Source: Caulobacter ginsengisoli
Lineage (GTDB): Bacteria > Pseudomonadota > Alphaproteobacteria > Caulobacterales > Caulobacteraceae
Reading direction: 5' to 3'
DNA: 64,000 nucleotides
NCBI RefSeq assembly: GCF_030814835.1
Contig: NZ_JAUSVS010000004.1
Location: 186,001 to 250,000, forward strand
Below the pieces are notes generated by a model, which saw only the letters and a program-made list of their open reading frames with translations, was not told the origin of the DNA and did no database searches. Positions 8,302 to 17,323 of the stretch are shown here, in pieces. The translations under genes were made by a program, and so were the position numbers. Position 1 is the stretch's first letter, and each line of letters begins with the position of its first letter.

Positions 8302-9066
8302 CTAACGCCGCCGGAACACCGGCTGCCGCTTCTCGGCGAACGCCGCCAACGCGTTACGATGATCCTCGCTCTCGGCCAGCGTCGCCAGTTCCTCGGCGAC
8401 GATGCTGAGGGCGTCGTCCGGTTCGGTGTCGAGGGCCAGGCTGACGATGCGCTTGGTGGCCTCGACCGACAGCGGGGCGCGGGAGGCGATGCGGCCGGCC
8501 AGGGTCAGGGCGGCCTCCTGCAGGCCCTCGGGCGAGTGGGCGGCGGCGACCAGGCCGAAATTGACGGCCGAGACGGCGTCGAACGGCAGGCCGGTGAGCA
8601 GCATGGTGTTGGCATGGGCCGGGCCGATCAGCCGGGGCAGGCGGTAGGCGCTGGCGATGAGGCCGACATTGACGCCCGAGCAGGTGAAGCTGGCGTTGCT
8701 CGAGGCCAGGCGGATGTCGCAGGCCAGGGCCAGCTCCAGCCCCCCGCCCATGCACCAGCCATTGACGGCGGCGATGACCGGCACGCGCAGGGTCTCGATG
8801 GCTTCGTAGAGGGCGGCGAACTGGTCCAGGCTCTCCAGGGCGCCCTCGCCGCGCTCGGCCGCCTCCTTGAGGTCGTCGCCGGAGCAGAAGGCATTGCCGC
8901 GGCCGGTGATCACCAGCGCCCGGACATCGGTGTCACGCTCGATGGCGTCCAGCTCGGCCAGGAACCGGCGGCGGATGGCCGTGCCCAGGGCATTGGCCGG
9001 TGGCGCGTCGATCTCGATCAGGGCGACGCCGTCGTTGGGGCGGGAGACATGGAGTTCTGCGGTCAT
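8302..9066 (-). CDS. Crotonase-fold (enoyl-CoA hydratase/isomerase family) protein lacking the hydratase glutamates
   Basis: 254 residues. The crotonase signature is present: FCSGDDLKE and AAVNGWCMGGGLELALACDI form the CoA-ester oxyanion hole. The two catalytic glutamates of true enoyl-CoA hydratases are not seen: the usual PE-x-x-x-G segment is CSGVNVGLIASAYRL, and the second position reads GPAHANTMLLTG. It may therefore be an isomerase, decarboxylase or thioesterase-like member rather than a hydratase. It lies between ecm and ccr, divergent from ccr, with a shared PhaR-like site 50 bases upstream. A repair or editing role in the EMC pathway is a hypothesis only. Confidence 0.8.
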   Translation of the reverse strand: MTAELHVSRPNDGVALIEIDAPPANALGTAIRRRFLAELDAIERDTDVRALVITGRGNAFCSGDDLKEAAERGEGALESLDQFAALYEAIETLRVPVIAAVNGWCMGGGLELALACDIRLASSNASFTCSGVNVGLIASAYRLPRLIGPAHANTMLLTGLPFDAVSAVNFGLVAAAHSPEGLQEAALTLAGRIASRAPLSVEATKRIVSLALDTEPDDALSIVAEELATLAESEDHRNALAAFAEKRQPVFRRR

Positions 9067-9115
9067 GGCGGACTCCTCGGCTCAGGCGTCGGCGGCGTCA
9101 AGCTGTCGCGCTTGC

Positions 9116-9127
9116 TGCGCTGCACAA
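9116..9127 (+). promoter_or_regulatory. PhaR-like box TGCGCTGCACAA in the crotonase/ccr divergent promoter region
   Basis: Exact match to TGC-R-N-Y-GCA-S-M-A. It lies 50 bases from the crotonase start on the left and 209 bases from ccr on the right, inside a 270-base divergent intergenic region. The same region has the tandem repeat AATCGACG near 9228-9243 and a second, weaker box next to ccr. Confidence 0.5.
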
Positions 9128-9298
9128 GAATCCGCTTGCCAGTTTCAAACGCTTGTCACACGATCCTGCCCTCACGTCGGGTGATGGCGGGCCCTCAGGG
9201 GCAGGGATTTGCTCGCGCGAGGGGAAAATCGACGAATCGACGGTCAATTCACGCGCGAAAAGACCCAACGAGGCGCGAGCCGGAACAGAGTCCGGCGC

Positions 9299-9310
9299 TG
9301 CCGCATTGCA
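9299..9310 (-). promoter_or_regulatory. PhaR-like box TGCAATGCGGCA immediately upstream of ccr
   Basis: Read on the minus strand, the site matches 11 of 12 consensus positions (GCG for GCA). It sits 27-38 bases before the ccr ATG, the same distance as the sites before ecm and mcd. It is weaker than the distal box at 9116. Confidence 0.4.
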
Positions 9311-9336
9311 ACAGGAACGCCGTCCGGACCCCACCC

Positions 9337-10614
9337 ATGAGCACCGCAACCCTCGACAAGACCCCGGTCAAGGACCTCTACGAGCTGGGCGAAATCCCGC
9401 CCGCCTTCCATGTGCCGAAAAACATGTACGCCTGGACGGTGCGCAAGGAGCGCCACGGCCGGCCGGCGACCGCCATGCAGGTCGAGGTGGTGCCTACCTG
9501 GGACATCGGCGAGGACGAGGTGCTGGTCCTGGTGATGGCCGCCGGGGTCAACTACAACGGCGTCTGGGCGGCGCTGGGCGAGCCGATGAGCGTGCTCGAC
9601 GTCCACAAGCAGCCCTATCACGTGGCCGGCTCCGACGCCTCGGGCATCGTCTGGAAGGTGGGCTCCAAGGTCCGCCGCTGGAAGTGCGGCGACGAGGTGG
9701 TCATCCACTGCAACCAGGATGACGGCGACGACGAGGAGTGCAACGGCGGCGATCCGATGTTCTCGCCCAGCCAGCGCATCTGGGGCTATGAAACCCCGGA
9801 CGGCAGCTTTGCCCAGTTCTGCCGGGTGCAGTCGCGCCAGCTGATGCCGCGGCCCCAGCATCTGACCTGGGAAGAGAGCGCCTGCTATACCCTGACCCTG
9901 GCCACCGCCTATCGCATGCTGTTCGGCCACCAGCCCCATGAGCTGAAGCCCGGCCAGAACGTGCTGGTCTGGGGCGCCTCGGGCGGGCTGGGCGTCTTCG
10001 CCGTGCAGCTGGCAGCCGTCACCGGGGCCAACGCCATCGGCGTGGTCAGCTCGGAGGACAAGGTCGACTATGTGCTGAGCCAGGGCGCCAAGGCGGTGCT
10101 GAACCGCAGCGACTTCAACTGCTGGGGCCAGCTGCCGACCGTCAACGGTCCCGAGTTCGGCGACTACATGAAGGAGACCCGCAAGTTCGGGAAGGCGATC
10201 TGGCAGATCACCGGCAACAAGGACGTCGACCTGGTGTTCGAGCACCCGGGCGAGGCGACCTTCCCGGTGTCGGTCTTCCTGGTCAAGCGGGGCGGGATGG
10301 TGGCCATCTGCGCCGGGACCAGCGGCTACAACCTGACCATGGACGCCCGCTTCCTGTGGATGCGCCAGAAGCGGGTCCAGGGCAGCCACTTCGCCAACCT
10401 GATGCAGGCCTCGGCGGCCAACCAGCTGGTCATCGACCGGCGCATCGACCCCTGCCTGTCGGAGGTCTTCCGCTGGGAGGACATCCCGCTGGCCCACGAG
10501 AAGATGCTGGATAACAAGCACCTGCCCGGGAACATGGGTGTGCTGGTCTGCGCCCAGCGGCCTGGGCTGCGGACCTTCGAGGAAGTGCAGGAGCTGTCGG
10601 GGACGCCCGTCTAG
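9337..10614 (+). CDS. ccr: Crotonyl-CoA carboxylase/reductase
   Basis: 425 residues from MSTATLDKTPVKDLYELGE. The frame is open far upstream, but that is antisense to the crotonase gene; this ATG matches the family N-terminus and length. It is a medium-chain dehydrogenase fold: VAGSDASGIVWKVG, then the nucleotide-binding WGASGGLGVFAVQLA, and the Ccr-specific segment with QRIWGYETPDGSFAQF and QLMPRPQHLTWEE. Ccr reductively carboxylates crotonyl-CoA with NADPH and CO2 to ethylmalonyl-CoA, the committing step of the EMC pathway. It converges with the DUF418 gene (4-base overlap). Two PhaR-like boxes lie upstream. Confidence 0.95.
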   Translation: MSTATLDKTPVKDLYELGEIPPAFHVPKNMYAWTVRKERHGRPATAMQVEVVPTWDIGEDEVLVLVMAAGVNYNGVWAALGEPMSVLDVHKQPYHVAGSDASGIVWKVGSKVRRWKCGDEVVIHCNQDDGDDEECNGGDPMFSPSQRIWGYETPDGSFAQFCRVQSRQLMPRPQHLTWEESACYTLTLATAYRMLFGHQPHELKPGQNVLVWGASGGLGVFAVQLAAVTGANAIGVVSSEDKVDYVLSQGAKAVLNRSDFNCWGQLPTVNGPEFGDYMKETRKFGKAIWQITGNKDVDLVFEHPGEATFPVSVFLVKRGGMVAICAGTSGYNLTMDARFLWMRQKRVQGSHFANLMQASAANQLVIDRRIDPCLSEVFRWEDIPLAHEKMLDNKHLPGNMGVLVCAQRPGLRTFEEVQELSGTPV

Positions 10615-11780
10615 AGCTTGCGGAGGAAGGGTGTCGGCTGGGCGTAGCTGAGCCGCCGCCAGACCCACTCCAGCGGGCCGTAGTGGAAGCGGGCCAGCCA
10701 CAGGGGCGACCAGATCAACTGGGCGGTCCAGACGGCCAGCACGACCAGGGCGACCTGGGCCAGACTGAGCTGGCCGAACAGGCCCAGGCCCCGGCCGCCC
10801 CAGAGCAGCCCGGTCATGATCAGCGACTGGGCGATGTAGTTGCTGAACGCCATCCGCCCGACCTGGCCCAGGGCCCGCATGGCGCGCGGGACCCAGCCGG
10901 CCTTGAGGACCAGGACCACGGCGGACAGATAGCCCAACGCGACCAGGGGGGCGGCGAAGGTGTTGATTACCCAGGCGGCGGTATCCAGGGCGTCGGACCG
11001 GAAGCCGCCAGCCGCCAGCATCAGAGAGGGAATGGCGATGGCGGTCAGAGCCAGGGCGCCGACCGCCAGGCTGGTTCCATAGAAGGCGGTCGAAAGACGG
11101 CCCGCCAGGGCGCCGGTCTTCAGGAGCGCCATGCCGATCATCATCAGGCCCAGGGTAATCCAGCTGTAGAACAGGCCCATCTGCGCCCCGATCCCCAGCC
11201 AGAATTTGAAATTCATGGCCTGGGTGTGGGCGAGCCCGCCATGGAAGGCGGCGAGGCTGTGCGCCAGGGCCTTGGCGGTGACGAACCGCTCGCCGGGCTC
11301 AGCCGGCTCCAGGGCAGTCATGGTGTCGAGGGTCATGGTGAGGAGGCACAGCAAAAGCCCGCCAACCAGCAGCCAGCGCGGTCGCCAGCCCCGCACCAAG
11401 TAGGCCACGGCGCCGCAGATCGCGTACCAGAGCAGGATGTCGCCGTACCAGACAATCGCCCCATGGATCAGGCCGAACACCAGCAGCCAGGCCAGCCGCC
11501 GCCGGGCGATGGCGTTGCGGGCGCGGTCCTGGCCTTCGCCGCCGACCAGCAGCAGCGAGGCCCCGAACAGGGCGCTGAAGATGGTGACGAACTTGCCCTC
11601 GAACAGGATGGTGGTGATCAGCCACCAGGCCTGCGAGAGCGGATCGACGGGTCCCGCCGCGACCGGATTGCCCGCCAGGGAGAAGGGAAAGGCGGTCAGC
11701 AGGATGTTGACGGTCAGGATGCCCAGCACCGCCACCCCGCGGATGACGTCGATCTGGGCGATGCGTTCCGGTTGATTCAT
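10611..11780 (-). CDS. DUF418 domain membrane protein (YeiB-like)
   Basis: 389 residues with about ten transmembrane segments. The N-terminal IAQIDVIRGVAVLGILTVNI is the RGxAxLGI-type signature of DUF418/YeiB proteins. WLLVFGLIHGAIVWYGDILL and the C-terminal SNYIAQSLIMTGLLW and GPLEWVWRRLSY are also family-typical. These inner-membrane proteins are related to acyltransferase-3-like folds; their function is unproven, so a transport or acyl-transfer role is a guess. The MFS gene lies 45 bases upstream on the same strand and may be co-transcribed. Confidence 0.85.
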   Translation of the reverse strand: MNQPERIAQIDVIRGVAVLGILTVNILLTAFPFSLAGNPVAAGPVDPLSQAWWLITTILFEGKFVTIFSALFGASLLLVGGEGQDRARNAIARRRLAWLLVFGLIHGAIVWYGDILLWYAICGAVAYLVRGWRPRWLLVGGLLLCLLTMTLDTMTALEPAEPGERFVTAKALAHSLAAFHGGLAHTQAMNFKFWLGIGAQMGLFYSWITLGLMMIGMALLKTGALAGRLSTAFYGTSLAVGALALTAIAIPSLMLAAGGFRSDALDTAAWVINTFAAPLVALGYLSAVVLVLKAGWVPRAMRALGQVGRMAFSNYIAQSLIMTGLLWGGRGLGLFGQLSLAQVALVVLAVWTAQLIWSPLWLARFHYGPLEWVWRRLSYAQPTPFLRKL

Positions 11781-11825
11781 GCCGCCTCCCGAAAATCAGC
11801 CTTACGCAGTAAGGACGATATTGGA

Positions 11826-13016
11826 TCAGTCTTGCGGCTTGCCGAAGAACGACAGCAGCAGGGCGGCCAGGCCGGCCAACAGGACGATGGGCACGGTCGC
11901 GGCGGTGACCTGGCCGGCGCTGGCGCCTGCGGTCAGCAGCTGGCCCGCCGCCAGCGGTCCCAGGGCCGAACCCAGTCGTCCCGCCGCCACCGCCGCCCCG
12001 ACCCCGCGTCCGCGCACCGGCAGGGCGTAATAGTGGGGGCCGATGCCGTAGAGGCCGAACTGGCCGCCGACCAGCAGACCACCGGCGACGAAGCCCATCA
12101 GGGCGGTGGGGGCCAGGCCCACGGTGGCGCCGGCCAGGGCCTGGATGACGCCGGCCAGGGCCAGGAAGACCACGGTCAGCGGCCAGCGGCCGCCCAGGCG
12201 GTCGATGCTAAGGCCGATGAGCAGCGAGCCGGCCGCGCCGCCCAGGTTGAACAGCATCGACACCAGGGCCGCCTCGTTCTTGTCGAAGCCCCGGGCGATC
12301 AGCAGGGTCGGCAGCCAGTTGAGGAAGAGGTGCAGCACCAGGGCGGTCGCCGTATAGCCGATCCAGAGCAGCAGGGTGGTGGGCAGGCGCTCGGGCGCGA
12401 ACAGCACCTTCAGGGCGTTCTGGCGGGGTGGGTCGGCGGCGGCCGGCTTGACCAGGGTCTCGGGCATCCACCACCACAGGGCAGGCGCGATGGCGATGGG
12501 CGCCAGGCCGCCGACCACGAAGATCATCCGCCAGTCCGCGCCCAGGCTGGAGCGGGCCAGCAGCCCGACCAGGGCCCCGCCCAGCGGCATGCCGGCGGCG
12601 ATCAGGGTGACCATGAAGGTGCGGCGGCTGGCGCTGGCCCGCTCGGCGGCGATGGCGATCAGCATCGGCATGGCCCCGCCCAGGCCCAGGCCCGTCAGCA
12701 CCCTGGCCGCGACCAGCAGCGGGTAGGTCTGGGCCGCCGCCGTCGCCAGCGAGAACAGGCCGAAGATCAGGGTGGCGGCGATCAGAACGGGGCGTCGCCC
12801 CAGCCGGTCGGCCAGCCAGCCGCCCCCGGCCGCCCCGCCCATCAGGCCGAACAGGCTGGCGCTGAACGCCCAGGCCATCTGGGATTTCGAAAGCGCCAGG
12901 GCCTTGGCGAGGCTGGGTCCGGCGACGCCCATCGACTGGATGTCGAAGCCCTCCAGCATCGAGGCCAGCAGGCAGAGGCCGATGACCAGGGCCGGGCTGG
13001 CAGTGGGACGTTGCAT
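11826..13016 (-). CDS. MFS transporter, aromatic acid:H+ symporter (AAHS)-like
   Basis: 396 residues, twelve predicted transmembrane segments. The N-terminal ASMLEGFDIQSMGVAGPSLA carries the G-x-D-x-Q/x motif of TM1 in AAHS transporters. The loop 2-3 motif is GGWLADRLGRRPVL, and AARVLTGLGLGGAMPMLIAI matches TM4 of the same group. The RGxGxG-like loop near VRGRGVGAA is also typical. The family imports aromatic or hydroxylated carboxylic acids with protons. The Rieske oxygenase at 17.8 kb could act on aromatic substrates, but there is no physical linkage. Confidence 0.8.
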   Translation of the reverse strand: MQRPTASPALVIGLCLLASMLEGFDIQSMGVAGPSLAKALALSKSQMAWAFSASLFGLMGGAAGGGWLADRLGRRPVLIAATLIFGLFSLATAAAQTYPLLVAARVLTGLGLGGAMPMLIAIAAERASASRRTFMVTLIAAGMPLGGALVGLLARSSLGADWRMIFVVGGLAPIAIAPALWWWMPETLVKPAAADPPRQNALKVLFAPERLPTTLLLWIGYTATALVLHLFLNWLPTLLIARGFDKNEAALVSMLFNLGGAAGSLLIGLSIDRLGGRWPLTVVFLALAGVIQALAGATVGLAPTALMGFVAGGLLVGGQFGLYGIGPHYYALPVRGRGVGAAVAAGRLGSALGPLAAGQLLTAGASAGQVTAATVPIVLLAGLAALLLSFFGKPQD

Positions 13017-13065
13017 GGCGCTCCCCCGAGGATGCTGGGAGCGAGGCTAGGACGCTTCGCCGCCC

Positions 13066-14172
13066 TCAGGCAAACCGCTTGATCAGCTGCAGCGCCAGGG
13101 TCTGGGTCGCCTTGGCGCCGCCGCCGACGTCGGCGTTGGCGGCGGTGATGACGGCCAGGCCGCGCTTGGGGCCGACCGCGGCGAAGGCGTGCCAGAAGGT
13201 GTTCGAGCCCTCATGGGCCAGGGCCGGACCCTGGGCCCAGGCGCGCTGGGCGAAGGTGATCCAGCCCAGGGCGTAGCTCTGGTCGCCCGGTGTCGGCGGG
13301 GCGGTGAGATGGGCGATGGTCTCGGGCCCCAGCAGCTTGCCGCCGTCGGTGAGGAAGAGGCGGACGAACCTGGCATAGTCGGTCAGCGACATGTGCGCCG
13401 TCCCGGCCGGGCCCAGGGCGGCCGGATTGTCCGAGGGGCCATTGGGGTCGAGCGGATTGAGCATCACGCCCAGATACTGGTGACCCCAGGGCTGAGCCCC
13501 TTTTGGCGCGCCGAAGCCGGCGCTGGTCATGCCGAGCGGGTCGAACAGCTCGGCCTTGATGGTCTCTTCCCAGGAGCGTTGGGCGATGCGCTCGATGGCC
13601 GCCCCGGCGATCATGAAGTTGGCGTTGGCGTAGGCGAACTGGCCGGGAACGCCGCCGGGCCTGGCGGTCAGCGCCCTGGCGGCGAACTCGGCCCGCTGGA
13701 CGGTGAGGGAGCGGGTATCGGCATGAGCGGCCCGCAGCCAGTCGCCATTGACCAGCCCGCCGTCGGAAACCCCGGCCCGGTGGCTCATCAGCGTCTCGAT
13801 GGTCGCCGTGGCGAAGGCCGGGTCCAGCTTCAGGTCGGGGAACAGGCTGGCCAGGGTCGCGCCCCACCGCGCCTTGCCCTGCTCGACCAGCCGGCCATAG
13901 AGGGCGGCGGTCATGGCCTTGGTGTTGGAGCCCAGGTGCCATTTGTCGTCGGTGGTGACGGGATCAGGCTTGCCCTTGCGCCGCACGCCGGCCGCCTCGA
14001 GAAAGGCCAGACCCTCGCGCGTCACCACCGCCCCGGCCAGGGCGGGCGTTCCGGTCTCATCGACAACGCGTTGCAGGCTGCCCTCGGGCGCGTCCGAAGC
14101 CCTGGCGCAGCCGAAGCCGACCAGGCTGGCGGCCGAGGCGGTGAACATCATTCCGCGGCGATGGACTGTCAT
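13066..14172 (-). CDS. Serine hydrolase, beta-lactamase class C/esterase family
   Basis: 368 residues. The N-terminus MTVHRRGMMFTASAASLVGFG looks like a twin-arginine or lipoprotein-type export signal, so the enzyme is probably periplasmic or membrane-attached. The catalytic S-x-x-K is GSNTK (Ser82, Lys85) and the Y-x-N motif is YANAN (Tyr181). LGWITFAQ and a Gly/His-rich segment (PALAHEGSNTFWH) near the C-terminus fill the K-T-G-like position with H-E-G, as in esterase/D-aminopeptidase members. Cleavage of small esters or D-amino acid amides is more likely than beta-lactam resistance. The amylase-like gene starts 41 bases away, divergently. Confidence 0.85.
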   Translation of the reverse strand: MTVHRRGMMFTASAASLVGFGCARASDAPEGSLQRVVDETGTPALAGAVVTREGLAFLEAAGVRRKGKPDPVTTDDKWHLGSNTKAMTAALYGRLVEQGKARWGATLASLFPDLKLDPAFATATIETLMSHRAGVSDGGLVNGDWLRAAHADTRSLTVQRAEFAARALTARPGGVPGQFAYANANFMIAGAAIERIAQRSWEETIKAELFDPLGMTSAGFGAPKGAQPWGHQYLGVMLNPLDPNGPSDNPAALGPAGTAHMSLTDYARFVRLFLTDGGKLLGPETIAHLTAPPTPGDQSYALGWITFAQRAWAQGPALAHEGSNTFWHAFAAVGPKRGLAVITAANADVGGGAKATQTLALQLIKRFA

Positions 14173-14213
14173 CAGGCTGTCTCCCCGACCGAAAAACCGA
14201 CTAGTCTCGCGCC

Positions 14214-15785
14214 ATGAGCTCAGATGCCCCCTGGTGGCGCGGCGCCACCGTCTATCACATCTATGTCCGCAGTTTTTATGACTCCAACGGCGACGGCCAG
14301 GGCGACCTGCCCGGGGTCCTGGCCAAGCTCGACTACATCAAGAGCCTGGGCGTCGACGCCATCTGGCTCTCACCCGTGCATCCCTCGCCCAACCGCGACT
14401 GGGGCTATGACGTCAGCGACTATAAGGGCGTGCAGCCCGACTACGGGACCGAGGCCGACCTCAAGGCGCTGGTCGACGCCGCCCACGCCAAGGGCCTGAA
14501 GGTCCTGCTGGACGAGGTGCTGGCCCATACCAGCGACGAGCACGCCTGGTTCCGCGACGCCCTGGCCGGCGGCGAAAAGAGCGACTGGTATGTCTGGGCG
14601 CCGCTCAAGGACGACGGCACGGCGCCGAATAACTGGCTGGCGGTGTTCGGCGGCCCGGCCTGGGCCTATGCGCCCGGCCGGCGGCTGGCCTATCACCACA
14701 AGTTCCTCAAGGTGCAGCCCAAGCTGAACTGGCGCAATCCGGACGCCAAGGCCGCGGCCCTGGCGGTGCTGGACTACTGGCTGGGGCAGGGGATCGACGG
14801 CTTCCGGCTGGATGTCGCCAACGCCTTCCTGCACGACGACCGGCTGCGGGATAACCCGGTCGATCCTTCGAGAGGGGGCCACCGCTGGTCGGCCGCCGCC
14901 AATTTCCAGCTGCACTACAACGACGCCAACCTGCCGGAGAACATCGCCCTGCTGGATGAGACGCGACGGGTCGTCGATCGCCACCCCGACCGTTTCGTGT
15001 TCGGCGAGTTCTCGGAAGAGGCCGAGCGCTGCGGCGGTTTCGCCTCGCCGACCGAGGGACTGCACGCCGGCTACAGCTTCCCCCTGCTGATCGCCCACAG
15101 GATGGGACCGGACTTTATCCTGAAACACTTCGCTGACCTGGCGCGCTACCCCGACCACTGGCCCTGTATCAGCTTCTGCAACCACGACATCCCGCGCACC
15201 GCCAGCCGCTTCGGCGACGGCTCCCCAAACTCTGAAAAGCCGGTCGCCAAGTTGATGCTAGCCCTGCTGCTCAGCCTGCGGGGCACCATCCTGGTCTATC
15301 AGGGCGAGGAGCTCGGCCTGCCGGAAGCCGACCTGACCCGCGAACAATTGCGCGACCCGGTCGGCGACCTCTACTGGCCGGTCCACAAGGGCCGCGATGG
15401 CTGCCGCACGCCTATTCCCTGGGGGCCGGGCGAGAACCTGGGCTTCAGCACGGGCCAGCCCTGGCTGCCCGTCGCGCCGGAGCACGAGGGCCTGACGGTG
15501 GCGGCTCAGGAGGCCGATCCGGACTCGACGCTGGCCTTCTCGCGCGCCCTGCTGGCGGCCCGGCAAGGATCGGACGCGCTGCGGCTGGGCGACATCGTCT
15601 TTCGCGAATCGCCCGCCCCGTTGCTGGCCTTCGAACGCAGCCATGGCGGCGAGCGCTGGCTCTGCCAGTTCAACATGAGCGGCGAGGCGACGGCGGCGTC
15701 CTCCGAGGGGGAGACGGTGCTGGCGACCGGCGAAATCACCGAAGGGCGTTTGGGCCCCTATGCGGCGCGCCTCTCGCGGCTCTAA
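14214..15785 (+). CDS. GH13 family alpha-glucosidase/amylase-like enzyme
   Basis: 523 residues, no signal peptide, so cytoplasmic. The GH13 conserved regions are all seen: VDAIWLSPVHPSPNRDWGYD, LLDEVLAHTS, GFRLDVANAF with the nucleophile Asp, FGEFSEE with the acid/base Glu, and FCNHDIPRT with the transition-state Asp. The N-terminal WWRGATVYHIYVRSF and the metal-loop DSNGDGQGD are typical of oligo-1,6-glucosidases and alpha-glucosidases (GH13_23/30-like). It would hydrolyse short alpha-glucans. The next gene follows after 34 bases. Confidence 0.9.
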   Translation: MSSDAPWWRGATVYHIYVRSFYDSNGDGQGDLPGVLAKLDYIKSLGVDAIWLSPVHPSPNRDWGYDVSDYKGVQPDYGTEADLKALVDAAHAKGLKVLLDEVLAHTSDEHAWFRDALAGGEKSDWYVWAPLKDDGTAPNNWLAVFGGPAWAYAPGRRLAYHHKFLKVQPKLNWRNPDAKAAALAVLDYWLGQGIDGFRLDVANAFLHDDRLRDNPVDPSRGGHRWSAAANFQLHYNDANLPENIALLDETRRVVDRHPDRFVFGEFSEEAERCGGFASPTEGLHAGYSFPLLIAHRMGPDFILKHFADLARYPDHWPCISFCNHDIPRTASRFGDGSPNSEKPVAKLMLALLLSLRGTILVYQGEELGLPEADLTREQLRDPVGDLYWPVHKGRDGCRTPIPWGPGENLGFSTGQPWLPVAPEHEGLTVAAQEADPDSTLAFSRALLAARQGSDALRLGDIVFRESPAPLLAFERSHGGERWLCQFNMSGEATAASSEGETVLATGEITEGRLGPYAARLSRL

Positions 15786-15819
15786 GTTGCGGCAACGAAA
15801 ACTCGGGGAGGGCGCGGCG

Positions 15820-17292
15820 ATGAGCCTGGCCAGCAAGACGGCGCTGACGGCGCTGGGAGTCGTGGCGCTCGGCGTCGGCGTGGTCGCGGTCCGCACGGCG
15901 ACCTACAAGCCGCCGGCCCAGGTGGACTTCAGTCAGGTCAAGCTGGCCAGCGCCCCGGCCATCGACCAGGCCAAGGCCGCCCAGCACCTGGCCGAGGCGG
16001 TGCGTATCCAGACCATCAGCCACCAACTGGTCACCGACAACGACTACAGCCAGTGGGACAGGCTGCACGCCTGGCTGCAGGCGACATACCCGGCCGCCCA
16101 TACGGCCATGGCCCGCGAGATCCTGCCCAACAAGGCGCTGATCTACACCTGGCAGGGTTCGGACGCCTCGCTGGCCCCGATCATCCTGATGGCCCACCAG
16201 GACGTAGTGCCGGTGACGCCGGGCACCGAGAAGGACTGGAAGCACGCCCCCTTCAGCGGCGACATCGCCGACGGCGCCGTCTGGGGCCGGGGCAGCGTCG
16301 ACGACAAGGGCTCGCTGGTGACGATGTTCGAGGCGCTCGACGCCCTGGCCGCCTCGGGCTTCAAGCCCAGGCGCACGGTGATCATCGTCAGCGGCCAGGA
16401 CGAGGAGGCCGGCGGGACGGGCGCGGCGGCCGCCGCGGCGCTGCTGAAAGCCCGCGGGGTCAAGGCGGCCTGGGCGCTCGACGAGGGTCAGGCGACGGTC
16501 AAGGACTACCCGCTGACCGGCAAGCCGGTGGCGCTGATCGGCATCGCCGAGAAGGGCTACGCCACCCTGGTGGTCACCGCCCCGGCCAAGGGCGGCCACT
16601 CCTCGGCCCCGCCCAAGGTGACCGGGGTCACCACCCTGGCCCAGGCGGTGCTGAAGATTGCCGGCAACCCCTTCCCGCTGAAGTTCAAGGGTCCAGGCGC
16701 AGACTCGATCCGGGCGCTCGCCCCGCAGGCCAGCCTGATGACCCGCATCGTGGTGGCCAATACCTGGCTGTTCGGCGGCGCCCTCAAGGCCCAGATCGCC
16801 CAGAGCCCGGCCGGCGCCTCCAGCCTGCACACCACCATCGCCCCGACCATGCTCAAGGGCAGCCCCAAGGAGAACGTCCTGCCGCAGGACGCCTCGGCCT
16901 GGATCAACTACCGCATCGCCCCCGGCGACAGCTCGGCCGACATCATGGCCAGGGCCCGGGGGGCGACCAAGGGGCTGAACGTCACCTTCCGGTGGGACAA
17001 GCCGCCCCGCGAACCCTCGCCGGTCTCTTCGACCAGCTCGGACGGCTGGAAGATCATCGCCGCCCTGGCCTCGGACGGCGGGACGACGCCGGTCGCGCCA
17101 GGCCTGGTCACCGCCGGCACTGACAGCCGCTCGATGAGCATCGTCACCCCCGACGTCTACCGCTACCAGCCGCTGCTGGCCTCGCTGACCGACTTCGAGA
17201 TGATCCACGGCACCAACGAGAAGATGACCTTGGAGAACCTGGGGCGGATGACGAAGTTTTACGCGGTGCTGATCGCGACGTCGGCGGGATAA
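15820..17292 (+). CDS. M20 family metallopeptidase (carboxypeptidase S/PM20D1-like)
   Basis: 490 residues from the ATG preceded by GGGGAGGG; an earlier frame opening overlaps the amylase gene. An N-terminal hydrophobic segment (TALTALGVVALGVGVVAV) suggests a membrane anchor or uncleaved signal. The di-zinc site is visible: LMAHQDVVPV (His), WGRGSVDDKGS (bridging Asp), GQDEEAGGTG (general-base Glu and ligand Glu), and IHGTNEKM near the end (last His). A dimerisation domain sits between. Such enzymes release C-terminal or N-acyl amino acids from peptides. Similar to carboxypeptidase S. Confidence 0.9.
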   Translation: MSLASKTALTALGVVALGVGVVAVRTATYKPPAQVDFSQVKLASAPAIDQAKAAQHLAEAVRIQTISHQLVTDNDYSQWDRLHAWLQATYPAAHTAMAREILPNKALIYTWQGSDASLAPIILMAHQDVVPVTPGTEKDWKHAPFSGDIADGAVWGRGSVDDKGSLVTMFEALDALAASGFKPRRTVIIVSGQDEEAGGTGAAAAAALLKARGVKAAWALDEGQATVKDYPLTGKPVALIGIAEKGYATLVVTAPAKGGHSSAPPKVTGVTTLAQAVLKIAGNPFPLKFKGPGADSIRALAPQASLMTRIVVANTWLFGGALKAQIAQSPAGASSLHTTIAPTMLKGSPKENVLPQDASAWINYRIAPGDSSADIMARARGATKGLNVTFRWDKPPREPSPVSSTSSDGWKIIAALASDGGTTPVAPGLVTAGTDSRSMSIVTPDVYRYQPLLASLTDFEMIHGTNEKMTLENLGRMTKFYAVLIATSAG

Positions 17293-17323
17293 GCTCGATC
17301 ACTGGATAGAGGTTCAAATTAGA

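Noticed and set aside
9228-9243. Tandem AATCGACG repeat between crotonase and ccr
   Set aside because: Two short copies only; too weak to claim a binding site.
8359-9336. In-frame upstream extension of ccr opening at 8359
   Set aside because: It is antisense to the crotonase gene, and the protein family starts at the ATG at 9337 after an intergenic promoter.
10683-13082. Long plus-strand open frame opposite DUF418 and MFS genes
   Set aside because: Both opposite genes have membrane topology and motifs; the plus frame gives Gln/Gly/His-rich sequence without any domain.
13066-14172. Beta-lactamase (antibiotic resistance) reading of the serine hydrolase
   Set aside because: The third motif is H-E-G, not K-T-G, which fits esterase/D-aminopeptidase members better.
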